Shown: piece by piece, positions 57,432 through 64,000 of the stretch
Layout: every line of letters begins with the position of its first letter
Position numbering within the stretch: the stretch's first letter is position 1
DNA from: an uncultured Paracoccaceae bacterium
Lineage (GTDB): Bacteria; Pseudomonadota; Alphaproteobacteria; Rhodobacterales; Rhodobacteraceae
DNA: 64,000 nucleotides
Reading direction: 5' to 3'
Assembly (NCBI GenBank): GCA_947503925.1
Contig: CANNFQ010000001.1
Location: forward strand, 310,001 to 374,000
Program-made: the position numbers and the translations under genes
The notes under the pieces: generated by a model
What the model was told of the DNA's origin: nothing
Database searches by the model: none
What the model saw: the letters and a program-made list of their open reading frames with translations, nothing else

Positions 57432-57465
57432 TTGCCCCTTTAGGCCGTCATTGCTGAAAGGGCAA
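57432..57465 (-). promoter_or_regulatory. Hairpin covering the prfC ribosome-binding site
   Basis: In the prfC message, TTGCCCTTT (57465 to 57457) can pair with AAAGGGGCAA (57441 to 57432), nine pairs with one bulged G and a 15-base loop. The second arm contains the AAGGGG Shine-Dalgarno, so in the folded state translation initiation would be blocked. This suggests control of RF3 synthesis, by ribosome occupancy, temperature or a ligand. No experiment is implied. Confidence 0.5.
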
Positions 57466-57542
57466 TGCGCGAGGGTCGTTTTAACTGAACCTTGGGCTTT
57501 GTCTGCTAGCCCCCGTGCTGATCGGATGAACGAGGTTTTGCA

Positions 57543-58172
57543 ATGCGGATATGCGTGCCACTTGTGTTATTTTTGGCGGCTGGATGCGGCGGCGGCGGAG
57601 GTGGGGGTGGCGACGGTGGCGGAAGCGGGATCGACCCGCGGCTGTCCCGGATCGACATCTACGAGGCGCAGCGTCTGCGCGTTCTGGGTGAACCAGGGGC
57701 CGGGGTGATGGGTATGCCTGTCACACCTGAAGTGCAGATACCCGTCAGTGGCAGTGCGACCTATGACGGGTCTGTCAGCATCCTTGTCGAGACGATGCCG
57801 GAAACGGCAGTGATCGTCGGTGATGCACGTGTCGCAATGGATTTTGGCCTTAGTCAGGTCGGCGGGGTGATGGATAACTTTCTTGGGACGGATCCCGACG
57901 ATCGGTTGCGTAACTTTGATGGGAGGTTGACCATCGATAGCGGTGAGATTGGTGACCCTGCTCCGAACGTCTGGTCGCTTGACTACGCGGGCACATTATC
58001 AGCGCCCGGCCAAACCTATGTGATGGCCGGAACGGTTGAAGGTGAGTTTCTGGGGGAGCCTGTTGCTGCCATTGCCGGTGTGGAGCTGGAGGCGCAGATC
58101 GTGGCGAATGGTGTGCTACGCGACGGGGTGGTCACGATCATCGGCGAAGGCGATTTCACCCCGGATAACTAA
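57543..58172 (+). CDS. Poly-Gly lipoprotein, beta-rich, family member C
   Basis: 209 residues. The signal peptide MRICVPLVLFLAAGCGGGG has lipobox AAGC followed by a run of glycines. The mature part has GSATYDGSVSILVE, VAMDFGLSQVGG, FDGRLTIDSGEI, SLDYAGTLSAPG, GEFLGEPVAAIAGVE, and ends VTIIGEGDF. The order of motifs parallels members A and B, suggesting one family with scattered copies. ACGAGG lies eight bases before the ATG. Its end lies four bases from the convergent Hint gene. Confidence 0.75.
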   Translation: MRICVPLVLFLAAGCGGGGGGGGDGGGSGIDPRLSRIDIYEAQRLRVLGEPGAGVMGMPVTPEVQIPVSGSATYDGSVSILVETMPETAVIVGDARVAMDFGLSQVGGVMDNFLGTDPDDRLRNFDGRLTIDSGEIGDPAPNVWSLDYAGTLSAPGQTYVMAGTVEGEFLGEPVAAIAGVELEAQIVANGVLRDGVVTIIGEGDFTPDN

Positions 58173-58175
58173 CCC

Positions 58176-59102
58176 CTATCTGACGGAACTCTTGCTGATG
58201 GCGGTCGCGTAATCCACATCAGGATGCATATTGGCGGCGGCCAGATCACGGTGTGCGGGCATCTGCAACATGCGGGCCAATTGGGCCGGTTTAGCTGCGG
58301 TGGTGGTAGTCGAATCTGCAATATGCGTTTCGACGGCAAGCCCATTGGCATGGATGGCACATGGCACATCGAAGAAAAGCTGGACCATCGCCATCGCGCC
58401 CGAGGTCAGCAGCTGCACGTTGGTATCATTCACGGCGTCGCGGGCAATGGTTGTGATATTGACCTGTCCGGATGGCGCGAAAAAGCGTTGTTCGGGACGC
58501 AACAACAGGTCACCCTGATTGTTGTAGCTGTCAGATGCGATCAGGACGAGCGGTGTTTCTGGCGACAGGTATTGGGTCTGATCGGCGCGCCCGGCGACTG
58601 CTTGCACCCCGTGGCTTGCGCTGCGCAGCAAATCACCCTTTTGCACCTGTTCGATCTGCCGCTGCGACCCATCCGCCATCGTCACAAAAGTGCCGCGCGA
58701 AAAGGCGCCGCTCCGCGCGCGCGCAAACCCGTCCCGCCCTGCCGCAATATCACAGGCAATCAGGCGATAGGACACGAATGGGCCCATATGGCCCAAGGGC
58801 AGAATAATTGTATGGTCCAGCGCGGAAAGCAGGATGGCCTGCTGGCGCTGTCCGGTGGGGGCCATGAAGGTCAGTAACGCTTCGGGCGACAGCGGCGTCC
58901 GGCAGCGAGCCAGCCTGATCTGATCTGCGACGGCCAGGATTTTCACGCTGCCCGCATCTGGACACAGCTGATACACATCGTCGAGCAACAGCCCATCAAC
59001 GCCTCCCAGCGTCTGATCAATGGCAAGACCGTCGGTCACGCGCATTTGCGTGCCGCAAAATCCTGCAAAGGTCTGATAATTCAAAGACATCAACATACGC
59101 AT
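58176..59102 (-). CDS. Hint-domain protein lacking the usual catalytic cysteine
   Basis: 308 residues from ATG 59102 (internal ATGs at 59096 and 59090 are alternatives). The central part SGAFSRGTFVTMADGSQRQIEQVQKGDLLRS matches a Hint (Hedgehog/intein) domain: the F-x-x-GT start, GD box, and later PLVLIASDSYN and RPEQRFFAP blocks resembling the Hint_2 type. The residue where most members have Cys (CFxxGT) is Ala here, so self-splicing or autoproteolysis is doubtful. Upstream frame openings run antisense to the SDR gene and are not used. Role unknown. Confidence 0.75.
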   Translation of the reverse strand: MRMLMSLNYQTFAGFCGTQMRVTDGLAIDQTLGGVDGLLLDDVYQLCPDAGSVKILAVADQIRLARCRTPLSPEALLTFMAPTGQRQQAILLSALDHTIILPLGHMGPFVSYRLIACDIAAGRDGFARARSGAFSRGTFVTMADGSQRQIEQVQKGDLLRSASHGVQAVAGRADQTQYLSPETPLVLIASDSYNNQGDLLLRPEQRFFAPSGQVNITTIARDAVNDTNVQLLTSGAMAMVQLFFDVPCAIHANGLAVETHIADSTTTTAAKPAQLARMLQMPAHRDLAAANMHPDVDYATAISKSSVR

Positions 59103-59226
59103 ACCCAACAAACACGAAACCTGAGTTAACACCCGATGTGGATTTCGCCATAGCGGAACCCTGTTTGCTGCGGCATAACAACGGTATTCGTCCAAAATGT
59201 GACCAAAATGATAGGAAGACGTGACC

Positions 59227-60006
59227 ATGGATCTTGGCATCAAAGGTAAACGCGCGCTTGTCTGTGCATCTTCGAAAGGCTTGGGCCGCGGCTGCGCAGA
59301 GGCGTTGGCAGAGGCAGGATGTGACCTGGTTCTGAACGCCCGTGGGGCCGAAGCATTGGAAGAGACGGCTGCTGAGATCCAAGCTGCGCATGGTGTCGAT
59401 GTGACCACGGTTGCGGCTGATGTTGCCACCGAAGGTGGGCGTGCGCAGCTGTTGGCGGCTGCGGGCCAGGTTGATATTCTTGTCAACAACGCTGGTGGGC
59501 CACCGCCCGGTATGTGGTCTGACTGGGACCGCGACGATTTTATTGCCGCGTTGGATGCCAATATGCTGGCCCCGATCGCGTTGATGAAAGCGCTGATGCC
59601 AGCCATGATGGCACGCGGCTGGGGCAGGGTGGTCAATATCACCTCTGTGTCGGTTAAGTCACCTATTCCGCAACTGGGGCTGTCCAATGCAGCCCGTACT
59701 GGCCTGACAGGTTACGTCGCAGGCACTGCGCGGCAGGTCGCGCCGGAAGGTGTGATCATCAACAACTTGCTGCCGGGCATTCATGCAACGGACAGGGCGG
59801 TCAGCCTTGATGCCGGTGTCGCAAAGGCGCAGGGCATCGATATGCCAGCGGCAAGGGCGCAGCGCGAGGCGACCATTCCCGCCCGCCGTTACGGCACGCC
59901 GCAGGAATTCGGTGCGATGTGCGCGTTCTTATGTTCGCAACATGCTGGCTTTATCGTCGGGCAGAACATCCTGCTGGATGGCGGTGCCACCAACGCGACG
60001 CTCTGA
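59227..60006 (+). CDS. Atypical short-chain dehydrogenase (SDR) family protein
   Basis: 259 residues, Rossmann fold: VCASSKGLGRGCAEALAEAG, VAADVATE, and NNAGGPPPG. The catalytic YxxxK is replaced by SNAAR in PQLGLSNAARTGLTGY, as in a known BKR-like SDR subgroup with an imperfect catalytic tetrad. Whether it is an active reductase is therefore uncertain. ATG 59227 is preferred over GTG 59221. Its stop overlaps the next gene's ATG (TGATG). Confidence 0.88.
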   Translation: MDLGIKGKRALVCASSKGLGRGCAEALAEAGCDLVLNARGAEALEETAAEIQAAHGVDVTTVAADVATEGGRAQLLAAAGQVDILVNNAGGPPPGMWSDWDRDDFIAALDANMLAPIALMKALMPAMMARGWGRVVNITSVSVKSPIPQLGLSNAARTGLTGYVAGTARQVAPEGVIINNLLPGIHATDRAVSLDAGVAKAQGIDMPAARAQREATIPARRYGTPQEFGAMCAFLCSQHAGFIVGQNILLDGGATNATL

Positions 60007-61124
60007 TGGCGCAGGGGTTCAGCCTGAAGGACGATCTGTTCAACGCCGACACGGTGGGGCGTCTGGCGCGGCATTTTGAGGATGCGGGGGTGTTCAAGGC
60101 TTCGCCTTTTGCGCGGGACGTGTTGGCCGCGATGCCACCGCTGGAGCTGAAGGCCCGGATCAACCTGATTGCCGATGTGCTGGCCCGTTATCTGCCACAG
60201 GATTTTACCGCAGCGTCCAAGGCGATCGTATCCGCTTTGCCGCCGCCGCTGGACCCGACGCTGCGTGATGATGATTTTGGACATTTCATCTATGCCCCAT
60301 TGGGCGTTTTCGTTGAAAGCCATGGGCTTGAAACCCATCGGGATCGCAGTCTTGATCTGTTGGAGGCGCTGACCCAACGCTTTTCTATGGAATTTTCGAT
60401 CCGCGCGTTCCTGAACCGCTGGCAGGATTCCACGCTGGAGCGGATGCAGGATTGGGTTACCCATGATCACTACCATGTGCGGCGGTTGGTGAGCGAAGGT
60501 ACGCGACCACGTTTGCCCTGGGGACAAAATGTGGGGCTGACTGCGGATCAGACATTGCCTTTGCTTGATAAGTTGTTTGCGGATCCAACCCGTTTTGTGA
60601 CCCGGTCCGTGGCCAATCATCTGAATGATGTGACCAAGCATGAGCCGGCCCGGGTGATTGCACGTTTGGAAGATTGGCAAAAGAACGGTCAGCAGACCCC
60701 AAAGGAGCTTGATTGGATGCGCCGCCACGCCCTGCGGGGTTTGATCAAGGCTGGGCATCCGGGGGCGATGGCCCATTTGGGTTATCACGGTGATCTGCCA
60801 ATCACGCTGTCGCATCTTGGTATCACCCCGGACCCTGTTACCCGGGGTGATACATCGACAATTGCCCTGACCTTCACCACCGCGCAAGATGCGCCACTGA
60901 TCATTGATTACGTCATCGATTTTGTAAAAGCAAATGGCAAGACCGCCCCAAAAGTGTTTAAATGGAAGGTATTATCGGCCAAGGCTGGGCAACCGATCGC
61001 GTTGATTAAGAAACACCATTTTAAGGATAACGCGACGACCTTTACGCTTTATCCCGGTCCGCATCAATTGCATGTGCAGATCAATGGTCAGATCAGACAA
61101 TCAGTACCCTTTGCGCTTGGTTGA
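60006..61124 (+). CDS. AlkC-like DNA alkylation repair protein
   Basis: 372 residues. HEAT-like helical repeats dominate: LSLKDDLFNADTVGRLARHF, PFARDVLAAMPPLELKARINLIADVLARYLP, then FVTRSVANHLNDVTKHEPARVIARLEDW. The N-terminal pattern and length fit the AlkC branch of the AlkC/AlkD superfamily of monofunctional glycosylases for alkylated bases; the C-terminal 90 residues look beta-rich, an Ig-like addition. The catalytic residues were not assigned. It is translated with the SDR gene. A second superfamily member, AlkD-like, is at 7657. Confidence 0.8.
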   Translation: MAQGFSLKDDLFNADTVGRLARHFEDAGVFKASPFARDVLAAMPPLELKARINLIADVLARYLPQDFTAASKAIVSALPPPLDPTLRDDDFGHFIYAPLGVFVESHGLETHRDRSLDLLEALTQRFSMEFSIRAFLNRWQDSTLERMQDWVTHDHYHVRRLVSEGTRPRLPWGQNVGLTADQTLPLLDKLFADPTRFVTRSVANHLNDVTKHEPARVIARLEDWQKNGQQTPKELDWMRRHALRGLIKAGHPGAMAHLGYHGDLPITLSHLGITPDPVTRGDTSTIALTFTTAQDAPLIIDYVIDFVKANGKTAPKVFKWKVLSAKAGQPIALIKKHHFKDNATTFTLYPGPHQLHVQINGQIRQSVPFALG

Positions 61125-61196
61125 CTTGCCCCTGCCGTGCGGACTTGTTAGTTGCGCCATACCTAATTGTTTCAGTCAGGGATCGGTCCCCGGTAA

Positions 61197-62267
61197 ATGC
61201 AGCCCCCCCGCCTTGAGATCAAGAATATCGTCAAGACATTCGGCGACCGTCGGGTGGTGGATGATGTCAGCCTGAGGGTTGAGCCCGGGCAGGTGACCTG
61301 CCTGCTTGGCCCGTCTGGCTGCGGCAAGTCAACGACCCTGCGCCTGATTGCCGGGGTTGAGATGCAGGATAGCGGCACGATCCATGTTGATGGGCAGCTG
61401 GTCTGTGACACGATCTATCGTCTTCCGCCGGAAGGCCGGTCCATCGGGTTGATGTTTCAGGATTTCGCTCTGTTTCCGCATTTGACCGTGGGCCAGAATG
61501 TTGGCTTCGGGCTGAAAGGGCGGGATAGCGCAACACAGGTGCAGGCCCTTCTGACCAAAGTCGGCATGTCGCGCTATATCGACGATTATCCGCATCAGCT
61601 TTCTGGCGGGGAACAGCAACGCGTGGCCCTGGCCCGTGCCTTGGCCCCCAAACCGCGTATCATGCTGATGGATGAGCCGTTTTCGGGGCTGGATGATCGG
61701 CTGCGCGATGACATCCGTGATGAGACATTGGATATTCTGAAGGCCGAAAGTACGGCTGTTTTGCTGGTGACGCACGAGCCGGGTGAGGCGATGCGCATGG
61801 CCGATGAAATCGCGCTGATGCGCGACGGCCGCGTGGTGCAGCAGGGCGCGCCTTATAATATCTATAATGCACCGGTTGATATCCGGGCGGCAGCTTTCTT
61901 TAGTGATATCAATGTGATCCGCGGCAAGGTGCAGGGCGCCTTGACACAAACGCCGTTCGGTCAGTTTCTGGCCCCCGGGGTACCTGATGGCACCGAGGTC
62001 GATATCGTCATCCGTCCACAGCACCTTAAGATCGATTTTGATCGGCATGGGCGCGGCCCGAACCCGACCCCGCAAGATGGCACCGCCGCACGCGGCGTGG
62101 TTGAACGTGCCCGTTTCATGGGCGCATCCAGCCTTATTGAATTTCGGATGGAATATGACGGGTCGATTTTGCGGGCTGTCGTGCCGTCGGTCTTTCTGCC
62201 GCAACCGGGCACCGCATTGTGGTTGATGATCCGGCGGGATAGGTGCTTTGTGTTTGTTCGGGCGTAA
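61197..62267 (+). CDS. ABC transporter ATP-binding protein, FbpC/PotA-like
   Basis: 356 residues with Walker A LLGPSGCGKSTT at about 37-48, signature LSGGEQQRVALARAL, Walker B IMLMDEPFSGLD, H-loop LVTHEPGEAMR, and a C-terminal TOBE-like regulatory domain (residues about 250-350). This is the subfamily that drives uptake of ferric iron, polyamines, sugars or other solutes. No permease or binding-protein gene is next to it, so it is an orphan ATPase within this window. The stop TAA is part of the 26-bp palindrome. Confidence 0.88.
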   Translation: MQPPRLEIKNIVKTFGDRRVVDDVSLRVEPGQVTCLLGPSGCGKSTTLRLIAGVEMQDSGTIHVDGQLVCDTIYRLPPEGRSIGLMFQDFALFPHLTVGQNVGFGLKGRDSATQVQALLTKVGMSRYIDDYPHQLSGGEQQRVALARALAPKPRIMLMDEPFSGLDDRLRDDIRDETLDILKAESTAVLLVTHEPGEAMRMADEIALMRDGRVVQQGAPYNIYNAPVDIRAAAFFSDINVIRGKVQGALTQTPFGQFLAPGVPDGTEVDIVIRPQHLKIDFDRHGRGPNPTPQDGTAARGVVERARFMGASSLIEFRMEYDGSILRAVVPSVFLPQPGTALWLMIRRDRCFVFVRA

Positions 62268-62289
62268 GATGGGTTTAAACCCATCTTAC
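62264..62289. repeat. Perfect 26-bp palindrome, copy 3 of 3
   Basis: Half-site GTAAGATGGGTTT and its exact inverse complement, identical to 7635-7660. It provides the TAA of the ABC ATPase (62265-62267) and lies four bases from the stop of the convergent DUF1289 gene. Both perfect copies are between convergent genes, supporting a role as a two-way terminator. Confidence 0.8.
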
Positions 62290-62292
62290 TGG

Positions 62293-62535
62293 CTACTTCA
62301 GCCGTGCCGCCCGTCCGCCACGTCGTTTCGTGATTTTGCCGGCGCGTGATGGCAATTCCGCCATGACGCCCTGGCGGGCTTGGGGTGTCATTCGTGACCA
62401 GGCCCCGATTTCGTCAATCGTCCGCAGGCAGCCGGTGCAAAGCCGGCTTTCGGGATGGATCACGCAGACCTTGATGCAGGGGCTTTCAATCTCGGCCCGC
62501 GACCAGATGTGATCGGTACTTTCGGATTTGGTCAC
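62293..62535 (-). CDS. DUF1289 domain protein
   Basis: 80 residues with the family pattern [31 protein letters not shown]: four cysteines (SPC, VC, LC, GC) that probably bind iron-sulfur or zinc, then a basic tail ([11 protein letters not shown]). Members are small and of unknown function. Its ATG overlaps the ruvX stop (ATGA), so it is the last gene of a ccmI-ruvX-DUF1289 unit. Confidence 0.9.
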   Translation of the reverse strand: MTKSESTDHIWSRAEIESPCIKVCVIHPESRLCTGCLRTIDEIGAWSRMTPQARQGVMAELPSRAGKITKRRGGRAARLK

Positions 62536-63008
62536 ATTTCGCCTTTCAGATGCGCCAGACGATCCAGCATACCTTGCAAGATATACCCAGCCGCGACGTG
62601 ATCAATGACCTCTGCGCGACGTTTTCGTGATGTATCTGCCGCTAATAGCGCACGTTCGGCAGCAACCGTGGACAAACGTTCGTCCCAGAAGGTGATTGGC
62701 AGCGGCGTTAGTTTTTCCAGATTGCGGGCGAAGGCGCGGGTCGCCTGACAACGCGGTCCTTCTGATCCGTCCATATTCATCGGCAGCCCCAAGACGATCC
62801 CGTTGACTAGTCGTGTGGTTGTCAGTTCCAACAGCATTGCAGCGTCCAGCCCGAATTTCCGCCGCTTGATCGTCTGGACCGGGGTGGCAATGGATCGCAT
62901 GCTGTCAGATACGGCGACCCCGATGGTCTTGGTCCCAAGGTCAAGCCCGGCGATAGCGCCGAGCGGCGGCAAGGCAGCGGCGAAGGCGTCGGGCGTGTCG
63001 CAGATCAT
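62532..63008 (-). CDS. ruvX: Putative pre-16S rRNA nuclease / Holliday junction resolvase-like (RuvX/YqgF)
   Basis: 158 residues, RNase H-like fold. [15 protein letters not shown] carries the first catalytic Asp, [12 protein letters not shown] the middle acidic part, [16 protein letters not shown] the Glu, and [13 protein letters not shown] the last Asp. The ATG at 63008 overlaps the ccmI stop (ATGA); the longer open frame runs into ccmI and is not used. E. coli YqgF acts in 16S rRNA 5' maturation, and the same role is likely. Confidence 0.93.
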   Translation of the reverse strand: MICDTPDAFAAALPPLGAIAGLDLGTKTIGVAVSDSMRSIATPVQTIKRRKFGLDAAMLLELTTTRLVNGIVLGLPMNMDGSEGPRCQATRAFARNLEKLTPLPITFWDERLSTVAAERALLAADTSRKRRAEVIDHVAAGYILQGMLDRLAHLKGEM

Positions 63009-64000
63009 TCCAGTACACCGGCATCGCGTGCCGCATTGGTCAGAATTTCCATCCCGCGCATGCTGCTGACAAAGACCTGCTGCGCCTCGTGCCAGACTGT
63101 CCGCGCGGCCTCCTGATCGCCCAATACGCCATAGGCGCGGATCAACCGCGCCCAATCTTGCGCTGGCCCGCCTTCAGTGGCGAGCCGTTCGGCCAAACCG
63201 GCCACCATGCTGCCGATCATGGCTTGCTGGTCTTCGGATGACATCTGTGAAGCTGCATCCATGTCTTCAAAGCTTGGCCCCCGCGCCTCTGGCAGGGCAT
63301 ATTCCAGACCCGCCCGAAACGCCGCGTCCGAGATCAGAGCGCGCGCATTGGCCACGTGAAATTGGTTGGCATCGCCGTTTTCGACCACGTCGCGCCAAAT
63401 ACGGAAGGCCAGATCGGGCCGGTCGGTCTGATCATACATCGCCCCGAGGTAATAGCGGGCAGCGAGGTTGGTTTCATCGCGCTCCAGAATATCGCGCGCC
63501 AAGCTTTCTGCCTCGGGCGAGATGAACCCACCAGTGGCCACCACCATTAGATCAAGTTGAATGCGCAGATCGTTGATATCGGCTGCATCCCCTTTGATCC
63601 GCACGACATTTTGCTGTGCCACTGCAGCGGCCGCAAAGTTGCGCAATTCGGTTTCGTGAAACGCGAGCAACTCCCAGGCTTCCAGGTCATCGGGCCGGGT
63701 CGGTGCAATGGTCCGCAGCTGTGCAATGGCTTCAAGATAGTCGTCTGGCGCATCGATGGGGTCCAATGCGGGTGCGGCCTGTTCCAACTGGGCCTGCCCG
63801 GGGCGGTTGGCGCGCATTTCCGCGCTGGCCGCAAGTCGCGCCTCCAGCGGCAAGTCGCCATAGCCGGGTGCCCCCAGTTGCCAATAGATTCCGAAGCTGA
63901 CAATGCCGACGGCGATAACCGTCAGGAGCGACATCGCCATGGTCGGCGCTTTCTTGTCACTGGCTGGTGCTGCGGATTTATGGGCGGCCAGCAACCGACG
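63005..64000 (-). CDS. ccmI: Cytochrome c biogenesis protein CcmI (N-terminus beyond window)
   Basis: About 332 codons of the C-terminal part. A membrane helix ([26 protein letters not shown]) is followed by a periplasmic TPR-like domain that in the family holds apocytochrome c for haem attachment. Repeats such as [31 protein letters not shown] and [26 protein letters not shown] are visible. The reading frame continues past 64000, so the first helix and start are missing. The stop overlaps the ruvX ATG. Confidence 0.88.
   Translation of the reverse strand, partial: RRLLAAHKSAAPASDKKAPTMAMSLLTVIAVGIVSFGIYWQLGAPGYGDLPLEARLAASAEMRANRPGQAQLEQAAPALDPIDAPDDYLEAIAQLRTIAPTRPDDLEAWELLAFHETELRNFAAAAVAQQNVVRIKGDAADINDLRIQLDLMVVATGGFISPEAESLARDILERDETNLAARYYLGAMYDQTDRPDLAFRIWRDVVENGDANQFHVANARALISDAAFRAGLEYALPEARGPSFEDMDAASQMSSEDQQAMIGSMVAGLAERLATEGGPAQDWARLIRAYGVLGDQEAARTVWHEAQQVFVSSMRGMEILTNAARDAGVLE

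Noticed and set aside
58176-59687. 503-residue minus-strand frame extending the Hint protein
   Set aside because: The first 195 codons are antisense to the SDR gene, which has clear family motifs; the Hint protein starts at about 59102.

Overview
The window reads as chromosomal DNA of a Rhodobacterales (Roseobacter-group) alphaproteobacterium, with GC around 60 percent and dense ATGA/TGATG-coupled genes. Pointers to this group are a 14-subunit nuo (complex I) cluster broken up by many small extra genes, a NuoE with a long C-terminal extension, the gene order nuoN-birA-coaX-rnj, and the lineage-type small proteins between nuoF and nuoG. No rRNA, tRNA, CRISPR array, insertion sequence or phage gene was recognised.

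Layout. 1-5.9 kb: the end of a peptide-type ABC ATPase, argE, an M20 amidohydrolase, two envelope proteins and a fatty acid desaturase. 6-13.5 kb: moaA, a lipoprotein, an AlkD-like protein coupled to glmS and glmU (amino-sugar synthesis), gph and a DegT-type aminotransferase. 13.6-22.1 kb: a leucine/isovalerate catabolic operon (ivd, mccB, mccA, mvaB, liuC) with a GST and three extra ORFs, behind a promoter with a clear inverted repeat. 22.1-47.3 kb: nuoA to nuoN. About 16 non-nuo genes lie inside it, including an antisense CHASE4-GGDEF cyclase, an antisense tetR/reductase pair, a sulfotransferase, a GFA-type zinc protein, lipoproteins and tiny membrane proteins. 47.3-50.5 kb: birA, coaX and rnj. 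50.5-64 kb: two small AT-rich membrane ORFs, an RhlE-type helicase, three related lipoproteins scattered around prfC, a Hint protein, an atypical SDR coupled to an AlkC-like protein, an ABC ATPase, and the coupled ccmI-ruvX-DUF1289 genes.

How it fits together. Leucine breakdown sends electrons and acetyl-CoA/acetoacetate toward respiration, and BirA supplies the biotin that MccA needs. The strongest unexplained signals are: a helix-hairpin-helix-like domain shared by the NuoE tail and a membrane protein encoded just before nuoF; regulators placed antisense in the nuo cluster; a 26-bp palindrome present three times that supplies stop codons to its flanking genes; paired hairpins between nuoJ and nuoK; a hairpin covering the prfC ribosome-binding site; and a family of three poly-Gly lipoproteins within 5 kb.
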